From Saprospiraceae bacterium (GTDB taxonomy: Bacteria > Bacteroidota > Bacteroidia > Chitinophagales > Saprospiraceae), in assembly GCA_021604865.1 (NCBI GenBank), contig BQJU01000046.1:1-56655 (forward strand): 56,655 nt of DNA, read 5' to 3'. A model generated the notes under the pieces. That model was given only the letters and a program-made list of their open reading frames with translations, was not told the DNA's origin and searched no databases. This document shows, piece after piece, positions 44,714-54,131 of this stretch. How positions within the stretch are numbered: position 1 is the first letter of the stretch; each line of letters begins with the position of its first letter. A program made the translations under genes and the position numbers.

Positions 44714-45604
44714 TTGGCACAATTCCATTGGGTATACGTTGGTGATAGCGGCAAACACTACAAGGTAGGTTTGTTTCACGGTGACCGCACGGGCCACTTG
44801 TTGATCCATTGTAATGCCCGGATTATGCTTTACGACTTTCATGTTCGAGAACCCAAATCCTATTCTTTTTTCCTTGAAGAAGAATTATGCGAAATTGATT
44901 TAGAGCAAAGAGACGACCGCTTTTATTATACCTTTAACATCAACAAAAGTGCTGATACGCCTCGCAATCGCGTACGTAAAGCTACCGAAAAACTGCATTG
45001 GCGACAGTCTGCAATTTTTTTTGGCTCTTTAGTCGCTTGTGTCGCTTTGGCCGTGATCTTGTTTTTGCGTTTTGACAAAAAACAGGATGAGGTAAAACGG
45101 GGACAGATATTGTCTGGTTCCCATAAAACGGAACTAGGTAAAATTGAAGCCATTGAAGTAAATGATGATGTGCTGGAAGTATCTTTTGCCTATAGAGCAA
45201 AGGGGCAGGTTCAAAGAAATACGACAGCCTTGCCACTTACTCCATACCAAACCCTCGAACACGGGATGCCACTGGAAACCGGTGATGAATTTTTGGTAGC
45301 CTATGCCCGTGAAAATCCTGATGTGGGGTATATCGATTTCAACCAACCCTCTGAACCACAGATCAATCTTTACTTTCGGAAAGCGGTAACCAAACACACC
45401 ATTTTACACCCGGAACTACGTCCCCGACAAATCAATTGTCTGGCTAATGCCGCTTTTTCTTTAAAGGGCATTGAAGGGTTGGCAGATTTTTACTTCCAGG
45501 ATACGCCAGTTGAAGAAAATCCGGAACATAATGAGCTTACTTTCAATCGGCTGGTTCGTGATTTGCCCTTCCAAAAATTAGCGAAGGATTGTGCCCTGGA
45601 ATAG
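44714..45604 (+). CDS. Single-pass membrane protein of unknown function
   Basis: A 296-aa protein starting at a TTG; no in-frame ATG comes before residue 38, which would cut off a well-formed N-terminus. Layout: an N-terminal beta-rich cytosolic domain (about 1-90), a membrane helix (about 100-120, SAIFFGSLVACVALAVILFL), a beta-rich outer domain (about 125-230, LGKIEAIEVNDDVLEVSFAY), and a helical C-terminus with Cys. No family is recognised. TATAAG occurs just before the start but fits no clear -7 box; the transcript may have a very short leader. Confidence 0.7.
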   Translation: MAQFHWVYVGDSGKHYKVGLFHGDRTGHLLIHCNARIMLYDFHVREPKSYSFFLEEELCEIDLEQRDDRFYYTFNINKSADTPRNRVRKATEKLHWRQSAIFFGSLVACVALAVILFLRFDKKQDEVKRGQILSGSHKTELGKIEAIEVNDDVLEVSFAYRAKGQVQRNTTALPLTPYQTLEHGMPLETGDEFLVAYARENPDVGYIDFNQPSEPQINLYFRKAVTKHTILHPELRPRQINCLANAAFSLKGIEGLADFYFQDTPVEENPEHNELTFNRLVRDLPFQKLAKDCALE

Positions 45605-45798
45605 CGGTTCTTTGACAAACTTCGTGATTTTGAGTCAATCGAAAATGTAAATCAATGCGCTCACCCGCTTTTGCGGCTTCCCCGTTTGAGGCACTGTCGT
45701 ACTTCATCCTGAGGAATCGTTCGCCGCACCCTTATACTTCACCTTTTAACTTGACCACGAGATTTACCAAAGAAGGGGAATAGTCACTGAGAATTCCT

Positions 45799-45806
45799 TA
45801 CTTTTG
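45799..45806 (+). promoter_or_regulatory. Bacteroidota -7 box TACTTTTG at the scpB start
   Basis: TACTTTTG fits TAnnTTTG exactly. It overlaps the first possible TTG start (45804). With transcription starting about 7 bp later (near 45813), the true start would be the TTG at 45819, giving a near-leaderless mRNA. Confidence 0.45.
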
Positions 45807-45818
45807 CCAAAAAAGACC

Positions 45819-46412
45819 TTGGAACATTTAGCACAACATATTGAAAGTTTGATTTTTACAGCCGATGAACCTATCAGTCTGGAAGAAATAGAAAACTGTT
45901 TGACGGAAACCTTTGGTTTGAAGTTTCATGAAGAGGAAGTGACCTCTGCTCTCAGCCAGCTCCAGGACCGTTACCAGCAGGAGGCTTTTGCTTTTGAAAT
46001 CGTAGAAATTGCAGGAGGCTTTCAATTCCTGTCTAAAGGGGCATATCATCAGACCATAGGGATATATCTCAAACAAACCACCAAAAAACGGTTGTCGCGA
46101 TCGGCTCTGGAAACCTTGTCTATTATTGCCTACAAACAGCCGGCGACCAAGACAGATCTGGAAAATATCCGTGGCGTCAACTGCGATTATGCCCTGCAAA
46201 AACTATTAGAGAAGGAACTTGTTTCTATTGTTGGGCGCAGTGACGGTCCAGGGAGGCCTTTATTGTATGGGACTAGCGAGAAATTTATGGATTATTTTGG
46301 GCTGAAAAGCCTTAAAGATCTGCCTGTGCCCAAAGAATTCAAAGATCCCTATAATGAGATCGGCGAACAAGCCCCTATTGAAGAATTTTCCAACAACAGT
46401 GAAGAAGAATAA
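45819..46412 (+). CDS. scpB: Segregation and condensation protein B
   Basis: ScpB, 197 aa from the TTG at 45819 (MEHLAQHIESLIFTADEP fits the family's N-terminus). A TTG at 45804 would add five residues but overlaps a perfect -7 box. The two winged-helix domains are visible, with the conserved core SALETLSIIAYKQPATKTDLENIRGV in the middle and GRSDGPGRPLLYGTSEKF near residue 145. It acts with ScpA and SMC in chromosome organisation; those genes are not here. First gene of an operon with DUF2480 (5 bp) and a lytic transglycosylase (6 bp). Confidence 0.92.
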   Translation: MEHLAQHIESLIFTADEPISLEEIENCLTETFGLKFHEEEVTSALSQLQDRYQQEAFAFEIVEIAGGFQFLSKGAYHQTIGIYLKQTTKKRLSRSALETLSIIAYKQPATKTDLENIRGVNCDYALQKLLEKELVSIVGRSDGPGRPLLYGTSEKFMDYFGLKSLKDLPVPKEFKDPYNEIGEQAPIEEFSNNSEEE

Positions 46413-46417
46413 GCAGT

Positions 46418-46936
46418 ATGGATAAACCATTAGTCAACCGGGTTGCTTCAAGCGGATTGATCACCATCAATCTGGAAGAGTTTTTTCCTAAAGGAGAAGT
46501 CATAACGTTTGATCTCAAGGATTACTTGTATATGGAACTGATCCTAAAGGAGAAAGATTTTCGCGATTCCTTGAAAGAACATGACTGGGCTAAGTATCAG
46601 GATAAAATATTGCTGGTCTTTTGCTCTACCGATGCGATTATTCCTGTATGGGCTTATATGCTGGTAGCTGCCTATGCTGCACCCTATGTGAAGGATATTT
46701 TTCAGGGAGATAAGGAAAATTATTACAAAACAGCCTTCAATGAGGCTTTAAATAAAATTGATGCAGCTCAATATGATCAGCAGCGCATTGTCATTAAAGG
46801 CTGCAGTGACAAACCGGTGCCTCCTTCGGCTTATCTGGAATTGACCCGCAAGCTACAACCCTATGCCCAAAGTATTATGTATGGAGAACCTTGTTCTACC
46901 GTGCCGATCTTCAAACGCCCACGAAAGCTGAAATAA
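46418..46936 (+). CDS. DUF2480 family protein
   Basis: A 172-aa protein of DUF2480, a family of Bacteroidota. Typical features are the opening NRVASSGLITINLEEFFP, FDLKDYLYMELILKEKDFR and IVIKGCSDKPVPPSAYLEL with ACSTVP-like GEPCSTVPIFKRP at the end. Function unknown. Its position between scpB and a lytic transglycosylase, with 5-6 bp gaps, suggests a housekeeping role linked to division or the envelope. No signal peptide. Confidence 0.9.
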   Translation: MDKPLVNRVASSGLITINLEEFFPKGEVITFDLKDYLYMELILKEKDFRDSLKEHDWAKYQDKILLVFCSTDAIIPVWAYMLVAAYAAPYVKDIFQGDKENYYKTAFNEALNKIDAAQYDQQRIVIKGCSDKPVPPSAYLELTRKLQPYAQSIMYGEPCSTVPIFKRPRKLK

Positions 46937-46942
46937 CGTTTT

Positions 46943-47875
46943 ATGGACATGAACAAAAAAATCCGCCTTTACTCTTTAGTTATAACGGCCTTTGCACTAA
47001 TAGCCATTTTTACCTCCAATTCTTATGATTCAAGCTCTCAGGAGGAGGCCTCGGCTGTAAACGTTGGTGATCTGCCTCAACAGATCCGACCTGTCGATCT
47101 AGACCGGCCTTTTGACTTGGCAGGCGAACGAGTACCTATGGATAATTTTGACGTTCGCGAGCGCCTTGACCGAGAATTATTGGTCAATAGTTATTGGCAA
47201 TCAAGCACCCTGCTCAACATTAAACGGACCACCCGCTATTTTCCCATTATTGAAAAAATATTGGCAAAAAATGGCATTCCTGACGATTTTAAATACTTGG
47301 CTGTAGCCGAAAGTGACTTGATGAATGGCTCTTCACATGCCGGAGCAAAAGGTGTCTGGCAATTTATGGAGAATACAGGAGAATTCTACGGATTGGAAAT
47401 CAATAAAGAAGTAGACGAACGCTACCATATAGAAAAAGCTACGGAGGCTGCCTGCCAATATATTGAGGGGTACAAAAAACGCTTCGGTAACTGGACCATG
47501 GCTGCAGCAGCCTATAACGTAGGGGGAACAAGGCTTGCCAAAGAAGTTGAAGAACAGAAAGCCACCTCTTATTACGATTTAAATCTCTATGTCGAAACTT
47601 CTCGTTATGTCTTCCGGGTTATTGCGCTTAAGGAAATTCTGAGTCGCCCGAAAGATTTTGGTTATTACGTAGAAGCCGCTGACATGTATCCTCCGCTCGA
47701 TGATTATGACATTGTCAAAGTAGAAGGAGCCATAGAAAGCCTGGCCGATTTTGCACAGCAACACAATGTGAGTTATCGCCTTTTAAAGGTCTATAACCCC
47801 TGGTTGCGTAGCGGTAAGCTGACTAATGCCAGTAGGAAAACTTATGAGATCAAGATTCCCAGAAAGAAATTATAG
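46943..47875 (+). CDS. Membrane-anchored lytic transglycosylase
   Basis: A 310-aa protein with an N-terminal membrane anchor or signal (about 8-25). The SLT/goose-lysozyme-like domain spans about 85-220: YLAVAESDLMNGSSHAGAKGVWQFM carries the catalytic Glu in AES, and AAAYNVGG is the second motif. The C-terminal part (about 255-305, IVKVEGAIESLADFAQQHNV ... TYEIKIP) is LysM-like and may bind glycan. It cleaves peptidoglycan to give 1,6-anhydro ends. Last gene of the scpB operon and convergent with ftsK, 5 bp apart. Confidence 0.92.
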   Translation: MDMNKKIRLYSLVITAFALIAIFTSNSYDSSSQEEASAVNVGDLPQQIRPVDLDRPFDLAGERVPMDNFDVRERLDRELLVNSYWQSSTLLNIKRTTRYFPIIEKILAKNGIPDDFKYLAVAESDLMNGSSHAGAKGVWQFMENTGEFYGLEINKEVDERYHIEKATEAACQYIEGYKKRFGNWTMAAAAYNVGGTRLAKEVEEQKATSYYDLNLYVETSRYVFRVIALKEILSRPKDFGYYVEAADMYPPLDDYDIVKVEGAIESLADFAQQHNVSYRLLKVYNPWLRSGKLTNASRKTYEIKIPRKKL

Positions 47876-47880
47876 GGTTA

Positions 47881-50352
47881 TTACTTCTTAGCCCGAATAG
47901 ATTCCAAAAAACGCTCCAGTTCAATCTCATCATAAATAAGTACCTCACGAGCCTTACTTCCATCGCTCGGACCAACAATACCCATTGCTTCCAGCTGATC
48001 CATGATCCGGCCGGCACGATTGTAACCGAGTTTGAGGCGGCGTTGTATCATAGAAGTGGATCCATGCTGATTTTGTACAATCTGGCGGGCTGCATCTTCA
48101 AACATTTCATCCAGGTCAGAATATTTTAGATTGGTTGAGCCAGGCACTTCGTCATCACCATGGAATTCAGGCAGGTAGAAGGGCTCCGGATAACCTGGCT
48201 GGCTGGCAATAAAATTGATCACCCGCTCCACTTCCGGTGTATCGACATAAGCTCCTTGTAGGCGTATAACTTCTCCGCCAACAGAAAGCAGCATATCTCC
48301 CCGTCCGATCAGCTGATCAGCGCCACCGGCATCCAGAATGGTCCTGGAATCTACTTTGGCGGTCACCTTGTAGGCAATACGCGCTGGGAAGTTGGCCTTG
48401 ATTACCCCGGTAATAATATTGACCGAAGGTCGCTGAGTCGCAATAATCAGGTGAATACCGACCGCCCGGGCTAATTGAGCAAGGCGCCCGATCGGTAATT
48501 CTACTTCTTTACCGGCTGTCATGATCAGATCGGCAAATTCGTCAATAACCAACACGATGAATGGCAAAAAGCGATGCCCTTTGAGCGGATTCAGGCGGCG
48601 TTGTACAAATTTTTCGTTGTATTCCCGGATATTTCTTGCCGAAGCCTTTTTGAGCAAATTGTACCGCTCATCCATCTCAATACAAAGAGAATTGAGTGTA
48701 TGAATAACCCGATTGGTTTCCGTGGTAATCGGCTCATCCTGACCAGGTAGATAAGCCAAAAAGTGGTCGTGCAATTTGGCGTAGGGAAATAATTCCACCT
48801 TTTTCGGATCAATCAAAACCAGTTTGATCTGTGAAGGGTGTTTTTTGTACAACAGAGATATCAAAATCGCATTGATACCAACCGATTTACCCTGACCGGT
48901 GGCTCCAGCCATGAGCAAGTGAGGCATTTTGGCCAAATCAGCGACCAAGACCTCATTGTTTATCGTTTTGCCTAGAGCTATAGGCAGGTCCATTTTGGCT
49001 CGTTTGAACTTATCATGCATCAGCACCTCTCGCATCGATACCGTTTGCTGGTGCCGGTTGGGCACTTCAATACCGATAGTACCCTTGCCGGGAATGGGTG
49101 CAATGATCCGAATCCCAAGGGCAGACAAACTCAAGGCAATGTCATCCTCCAGGTTCTTGATCTTGGAAATGCGGACACCTGGAGCAGGAATAATTTCGTA
49201 AAGGGTCACCGTAGGACCGATTGTGGCCCTGATTTTTATGATTTCAATCTTATAATGTAATAAGGTCTCAATGATTTGATCCTTATTGGCTTCCAGTTCT
49301 GCGCGGTCGATTTCTACCTTCTGGTCGGAATAATCTTCTAACAATTGCAATACCGGATGCTCATAAGAAGACAGCTCCAGCGTAGGATCGTAAGGCTCGC
49401 TGTGGTCGACATTTTCTTCCTGGAAGGGCAATTGCTGTCCGGGCGTATGAGGTTGTCCTGGGCCCGGTGTTGATTCTCCGCCTGATTCTTTTGGTCCGTC
49501 TTCTATTTCCAGGTCTGCCTCACCAGATTTGAGTGGTTTGGGTTTCACCAACTGTTTTTCTTCAAGCTCAAAAGCCAATTGATTGCCCTTGAGCGGCACA
49601 GAAGGCTGCCCACTACCATTGTTATCCTGACCATTTGTGTCTGCTACAGCACGGGTTTCGCCGGGGCGAAGTGCTGCCAATTTTTCCTTGTCCGTATTGT
49701 TGGGCCTGGGTATAGGTCTTTTTCCGGAAATGAGGTTGCCGAGATAGGCCGATAAATCATCAAAAAATCCGCCAGGGGTCAGCTCATTAAAATTGGGATT
49801 GAATTTCCAGACAAGCAGGCCAGCAAAGATGAAGAGGATAAGTGCGATCAGCCCAATAGTACCCACAAAACTCTGTAACCAATTGCTCAAACTTTCTCCA
49901 AAGGCGCCTCCCCACGGGAAATCTGAACTACGGCCAAACAAAAACTCTAAGAGCACGGAAATCACCAGAATAAGGAGTAGCGAAGAATTAAAGGTGGGTA
50001 AAAACTTCAGCAAAGGTTGCCGCTTGATCAGCCACAATCCTCCTTTTACCAAAAGGTAAACAAAAACAAAACTGGCGAGCCCAAAACCCCAATAGAAAAA
50101 CATATTGGAAACAATGGCTCCCAAACGCCCCAGCCAATTGGCCATTTCCATATCGCTCTGCAGCAATAACCCCCACGAGAAATGGAAAACTTTATCCTGG
50201 TCAATAGCCCAGGTAAACAAATAGGAGGTAAATGCAATAAAAAGGTAAAGGGCAAGGAATAAACACAAAATGCCAATGAGTTTAGGAACCCTCTCGTCAT
50301 TAATGCCTAGCCGAAGCGAAAGCTGCCCTTTTTTCGGTTTTTTTTTCGCCAT
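47881..50352 (-). CDS. ftsK: DNA translocase FtsK
   Basis: FtsK/SpoIIIE, 823 aa. I start at the ATG at 50350-50352 (MAKKKPKKGQLSL); an upstream ATG at 50370 adds six residues and lies within the promoter. Four or five N-terminal membrane helices (about 25-190) are followed by a Pro/Gly/Glu-rich linker. The motor has Walker A AGATGQGKSVG and Walker B VLVIDEFADLIM. The gamma winged helix at the C-terminus (MIQRRLKLGYNRAGRIMDQLE) reads KOPS. It pumps DNA at the septum and helps resolve dimers. A perfect -7 box TAACTTTG precedes it. Confidence 0.96.
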   Translation of the reverse strand: MAKKKPKKGQLSLRLGINDERVPKLIGILCLFLALYLFIAFTSYLFTWAIDQDKVFHFSWGLLLQSDMEMANWLGRLGAIVSNMFFYWGFGLASFVFVYLLVKGGLWLIKRQPLLKFLPTFNSSLLLILVISVLLEFLFGRSSDFPWGGAFGESLSNWLQSFVGTIGLIALILFIFAGLLVWKFNPNFNELTPGGFFDDLSAYLGNLISGKRPIPRPNNTDKEKLAALRPGETRAVADTNGQDNNGSGQPSVPLKGNQLAFELEEKQLVKPKPLKSGEADLEIEDGPKESGGESTPGPGQPHTPGQQLPFQEENVDHSEPYDPTLELSSYEHPVLQLLEDYSDQKVEIDRAELEANKDQIIETLLHYKIEIIKIRATIGPTVTLYEIIPAPGVRISKIKNLEDDIALSLSALGIRIIAPIPGKGTIGIEVPNRHQQTVSMREVLMHDKFKRAKMDLPIALGKTINNEVLVADLAKMPHLLMAGATGQGKSVGINAILISLLYKKHPSQIKLVLIDPKKVELFPYAKLHDHFLAYLPGQDEPITTETNRVIHTLNSLCIEMDERYNLLKKASARNIREYNEKFVQRRLNPLKGHRFLPFIVLVIDEFADLIMTAGKEVELPIGRLAQLARAVGIHLIIATQRPSVNIITGVIKANFPARIAYKVTAKVDSRTILDAGGADQLIGRGDMLLSVGGEVIRLQGAYVDTPEVERVINFIASQPGYPEPFYLPEFHGDDEVPGSTNLKYSDLDEMFEDAARQIVQNQHGSTSMIQRRLKLGYNRAGRIMDQLEAMGIVGPSDGSKAREVLIYDEIELERFLESIRAKK

Positions 50353-50373
50353 AAAAAATGGTGGTAACAATTA

Positions 50374-50381
50374 CAAAGTTA
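50374..50381 (-). promoter_or_regulatory. Bacteroidota -7 box TAACTTTG before ftsK
   Basis: On the minus strand TAACTTTG (TAnnTTTG) lies 22 bp before the chosen ATG. TTG 23 bp further upstream (near 50405) may be the -33 element. This supports the start at 50352. Confidence 0.6.
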
Positions 50382-50974
50382 GACTGGTCAGGTATTTGGT
50401 TTGTCAATGTCCCAAAAACACAATGTCAACGGTCAACCAGCACCTACAAAATTAGGCAATATATATCGGAAATGAGAAAAGATTAAAATTTTAGTTCCTA
50501 GAAATATCATTAAAGGATTGATTATCATTCAATTATTTCATTTCACTGCGGGCGAATACATCTTATGTGCGCCAGCCCCAAGGATTATTCAACATTGCCA
50601 GCCACTTTGTTGTTGATAGAAATATGAATCGCTTGATGGAAGCAATGTTCGACTACTCTGTCTTCGTGAAGCCAGGGCGAGGTTAACTTCATTTTTCACT
50701 TTTGATAAATCGAAAAAAATGGAGAGTCCACGGGGAAATGTGTTTTTTTCACCGCAGGGGCGCAGAGGACGCGGAGTGATTTTTTGGAATTCAATTCTTT
50801 ATACACTTAGCCAAGAAGTAAAGATTCTGAGGTAGACACACTTTGCAGGCCACTCCCAAAATGATCAATGACCCTTCACCATATCACTCTCTCACTATAT
50901 CACTTTTTCACTATATTGAACGAAATGGCCGCAAGTTACACCTCCCTAAAGTCTAAAAATCAAAAATCAAGATT
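50382..50974. other. Gene-free divergent region with repeat arms
   Basis: No gene or riboswitch was recognised between ftsK and the thiamine-binding gene; in particular no THI-box core was seen. It holds the repeat arm at 50749-50785 and a TCACTATA-rich degenerate tandem stretch near 50877-50920 (TCACCATATCAC, TCACTATATCAC, TCACTATATTG). Confidence 0.5.
50749..50785. repeat. Single arm of the dispersed TCACCGC repeat
   Basis: TCACCGCAGGGGCGCAGAGG and the following ACGCGGAGTGATTTTTT match one arm of the inverted repeat at 24737-24810 and resemble 5601-5640. Only one arm is present here. Confidence 0.55.
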
Positions 50975-51214
50975 ATGCAAGCAGCAATAGAAATCAGCAT
51001 GTATCCCCTCAATCAGGAATACGAACCTCCGATCCTCGATTTTATCGATCGGTTGAATACCTATCCGGAGATTCGTATCATTACCAACAGCATGAGCACC
51101 CAACTCAGCGGCGATTACGACCAGCTGATGACGGCTTTACAGCGAGAAATGAAGACCAGTTTCGAAAGAGGCGAAACCGTGGTCATGGTCATGAAAGTGA
51201 TCAAATTGGGGTGA
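50975..51214 (+). CDS. Thiamine-binding protein, MTH1187/YkoF-like
   Basis: A 79-aa ferredoxin-like protein of PF01910. The alternation of AIEISMYPL, a helix around PPILDFIDRLNTYPEI, strand IRIITNSMSTQLSGDY, a second helix and VVMVMKVIKLG is typical. NSMSTQLSGDY is the ligand-binding segment. Members bind thiamine or its pyrimidine moiety and are thought to help in salvage or transport. Convergent with the sulfatase gene (6 bp between stops). Confidence 0.88.
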   Translation: MQAAIEISMYPLNQEYEPPILDFIDRLNTYPEIRIITNSMSTQLSGDYDQLMTALQREMKTSFERGETVVMVMKVIKLG

Positions 51215-51220
51215 TTAATT

Positions 51221-52816
51221 TTACTCCTTTCTTTGCAAATCATGCTCCAGGATCTCCTGCCGTAGTGCTTCCGAATCCTGATATTGTACCTGCAAAGCAT
51301 CTAGTTTTTTTAATAACTTTTTCCGGGGTTTCTTATAGGCTGGATCGTCATAGATATTATTCATCTCCTGCGGGTCTGATTCGAGGTCGTACATTTCCCA
51401 TTCATCGATATCATAGTAGAAATGGATCAGCTTGTAGCGATCGGTACGTACGCCATAATGCCGTTTGACTGCATGAATACCGGGATATTCAAAATATTGA
51501 TAATAAAGCGCATCCCGCCAGGGCACTGATGCGCCAGTGAGTATGGGTACCAGGCTTTTTCCCTGCATGTCGGCGGGAATGGATACCCCCGCAGATTCCA
51601 GCATGGTCTCTGCCAAATCCAGGTTTTGTACCAGCTGAGTATTGACACTGCCGGGTTTTGTTTTTCCGGGCCATCTTACTAACAGAGGGGTGCGGAAAGA
51701 TTCTTCGTACATAAATCGTTTGTCAAACCAACCATGTTCTCCTAAATAAAAGCCCTGATCGGAGGTATAAATGACCAGCGTATTTTCTGCCAGCCCCGAT
51801 TTTTCTAGATAATCCAACAAGCGACCTACATTTTCATCCACCGATTTGATACAAGCCAGGTAGTCCTGCATATAGCGTTGGTATTTCCAGCGGATCAGTT
51901 GATCACCACTGGGCGTATTTTTTTCAAAATCCTGATTGATGGGATCGTATACGGCATTCCAGGCGGCCTTTTCGGTATCACTCATCCGCTGATAATTGAG
52001 TTGGAATGCTTCGTCGTACCAACTCATAAAGGAAGTCTTGCCCAGACTGGTTGCTATTTCCGGTTTGATTTTGTTGTCATTGGTCAATCCCATGTGGTCG
52101 CTGATGCGCATTTCTGCCTGCTTGGCGGCATTGCCCCTGTTTTTGTAGCTATCAAACAAGGTTTCTGGTTCCGGCAAGGGCTGATCTTTAAAGTCAGTCA
52201 GGTGATTTTGTGCAGGCATCCACTCCCGGTGGGGTGCTTTGTGGTGACACATCACCATAAAAGGTTTGTTATCAGAGCGTAGGCTATCCAGCCACCCAAT
52301 GGTCATATCCGTAACAAGGTCTGTTACATATCCTTTCTTGTTGACGACACCATTTGGGGTGCGGAAGTCGGGATTGTAATAGTGCCCCTGGCCAGGTAAG
52401 ACCTGCCAATTGTCAAAACCGGTAGGTGTAGACTTCAAATGCCATTTGCCAAAGAGTGCCGTTTGATAACCGGCTTGTTGCAACAGCTTGGGAAAGGTTT
52501 GCTGACTGCTGTCAAACACCTGAACATTGTCTCTAAGCCCGTTCAGGTGACTAAATTTACCCGTCAGGATAACGGCCCGGCTTGGTGAGCAGATAGAATT
52601 GGTGACAAAAGCCCGGTCAAATCGCATTCCTTCCCGGGCAATGCGATCAATGTTGGGGGTCTGCAAGAGTTTTGACTCATAAGCACTTATCGCCTGATAA
52701 GCATGATCATCTGTCATAATGAAGATGATATTAGGTCGGGTAGGGGAGGTTGGTTTTTCTTTTTGATAACCTAAACAAACCAGAGCCATCAACAATAGGG
52801 AAAAGTATTTGATCAT
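51221..52816 (-). CDS. Type I sulfatase, secreted
   Basis: A 531-aa arylsulfatase-type enzyme with a signal sequence (about 1-16). The formylglycine motif CSPSR has Cys76, which an FGE or anSME must oxidise. Metal-binding Asp-Asp is in FIMTDDHAY, and further motifs are [20 protein letters not shown] and the C-terminal [12 protein letters not shown]. Sulfatases of this kind desulfate algal or animal glycans, a common marine Bacteroidota trait. No SusC/D pair or glycosidase is near, so the glycan is unknown. No lipobox is certain, although VC occurs in the signal. Confidence 0.93.
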   Translation of the reverse strand: MIKYFSLLLMALVCLGYQKEKPTSPTRPNIIFIMTDDHAYQAISAYESKLLQTPNIDRIAREGMRFDRAFVTNSICSPSRAVILTGKFSHLNGLRDNVQVFDSSQQTFPKLLQQAGYQTALFGKWHLKSTPTGFDNWQVLPGQGHYYNPDFRTPNGVVNKKGYVTDLVTDMTIGWLDSLRSDNKPFMVMCHHKAPHREWMPAQNHLTDFKDQPLPEPETLFDSYKNRGNAAKQAEMRISDHMGLTNDNKIKPEIATSLGKTSFMSWYDEAFQLNYQRMSDTEKAAWNAVYDPINQDFEKNTPSGDQLIRWKYQRYMQDYLACIKSVDENVGRLLDYLEKSGLAENTLVIYTSDQGFYLGEHGWFDKRFMYEESFRTPLLVRWPGKTKPGSVNTQLVQNLDLAETMLESAGVSIPADMQGKSLVPILTGASVPWRDALYYQYFEYPGIHAVKRHYGVRTDRYKLIHFYYDIDEWEMYDLESDPQEMNNIYDDPAYKKPRKKLLKKLDALQVQYQDSEALRQEILEHDLQRKE

Positions 52817-52972
52817 AATTAAAGTTGGTTCATTTCAAATAGAAACATGCTCTAAATTTAAAAATTTATACTGTAATTAAACAACTAGCTCAATTAAATG
52901 TGGAGGTTACAATTTGTAAAACACCTTAATTTTTGTTTGATAATTCTTCTTCTCCTGCTTTACCTTCACGGC

Positions 52973-53902
52973 ATGAATGAAACAAAAACTACGACCATTT
53001 CTACAACAACACCCTTACTTGCTGCCGGCCTGGTTTTTCTGGGAGCCATTCTGTTTTCAACTAAGGCGATTTTTGTAAAATTGGCTTACCGTTTTGATAT
53101 TGACAGTATTTCCTTGCTGGCCTTGCGTATGTTGTTTGCACTTCCATTTTTTCTTTTCATTAGTTGGTGGAACAAACGCCGCACTCCTCAACGCACGGCC
53201 TTGTCCCGCCGGGATTGGGTGTCGATTATCTTGTTGGGATTTGCCGGTTATTACCTGGCTAGTTTGTTGGATTTTCTAGGGCTGCGGCATATTGGAGCGG
53301 GTATGGAGAGGCTGATTCTTTTTGTTTATCCCACATTGGTACTGCTCATTTCCGCGTTGGTGTACCGTCAGCCTGTGTTGCGTAAACAATACCTGGCTCT
53401 GATCCTTACCTATGTGGGCATCGCTGTAGCTTTTGCACAAGGGGCGAATCTGGGGGAAGGCAACAAATTTTGGTGGGGAGCTTTGCTGATCTTTGGTAGT
53501 GCTTTGTCTTATGCCATATATCTGGTGGGTAGTGGTCGCCTCTTGCCACGTTTGGGGACACTGCGGTATACTTCTCTGACCATGACTGTAGCCGCTATCG
53601 CCATTTTAGCGCACCATGGATTGATGTACCAATGGGATTTATTTGACTTTCCGGTGGAGGTTTATCAACTCAGTTTATTGATGGCTATTTTTGCTACGGT
53701 TTTGCCTGCCTTTCTCATCTCCGAAGGCATCCGCATTATTGGCTCCTCCAATGCATCTATCATCGGTAGTGTGGGGCCAATTTCTACAATTATTCTGGCC
53801 TATATTTTCCTGAACGAACAGTTTGGCATATACCAATGGGGAGGAACCCTGCTGGTTATTGGTGGCGTGTTGATGATTAGTTTGCACAAAGGTAGACCTT
53901 AA
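52973..53902 (+). CDS. EamA/DMT-family transporter
   Basis: A 309-aa protein with ten membrane helices in two EamA repeats (about 12-145 and 160-305; the second ends GGVLMIS). Drug/metabolite-type exporters move amino acids, nucleobases or drugs. The frame is open from 52898, but the ATG at 52973 starts just before the first canonical helix, and the 25 extra residues would add an eleventh hydrophobic segment. Substrate cannot be told. A REP-like hairpin follows. Confidence 0.88.
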   Translation: MNETKTTTISTTTPLLAAGLVFLGAILFSTKAIFVKLAYRFDIDSISLLALRMLFALPFFLFISWWNKRRTPQRTALSRRDWVSIILLGFAGYYLASLLDFLGLRHIGAGMERLILFVYPTLVLLISALVYRQPVLRKQYLALILTYVGIAVAFAQGANLGEGNKFWWGALLIFGSALSYAIYLVGSGRLLPRLGTLRYTSLTMTVAAIAILAHHGLMYQWDLFDFPVEVYQLSLLMAIFATVLPAFLISEGIRIIGSSNASIIGSVGPISTIILAYIFLNEQFGIYQWGGTLLVIGGVLMISLHKGRP

Positions 53903-53906
53903 TACG

Positions 53907-53997
53907 TCAGGCCGGCCTAGCGATGTGCAAGAGTGTGAACGCAGTGAGCAGCCCGTAGGGCCGAGCGAATAGCGAGCTCTGGAACGTAGCGGCCTGA
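53907..53997. repeat. REP-like hairpin between convergent genes
   Basis: TCAGGCCG (53907-53914) pairs with CGGCCTGA (53990-53997). Between them are shorter pairs such as GCGAGC/GCTC. It is GC-rich and sits directly past the EamA stop. A second hairpin, CTTGGCGGGAT (54064-54074) with ATCCCGCCGAG (54103-54113), lies before the globin gene's stop. Both may help end transcription. Confidence 0.55.
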
Positions 53998-54131
53998 AAG
54001 GCAGGCCCCAAAAAAATCAAATAAAATTTTGTTTATCTCCTCCCTGTAATATAGAAGATACATCTTGGCGGGATCAAAGTGGTATACATTCAGGCCACAA
54101 CAATCCCGCCGAGATTCATCATTTGAATACC

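Noticed and set aside
50877-50920. TCACTATA tandem stretch as a CRISPR or regulator array
   Set aside because: Units are degenerate, only about three, and have no spacers.
50382-50974. Possible TPP riboswitch before the thiamine-binding gene
   Set aside because: No THI-box core or paired stems were found in the 590-bp gap.
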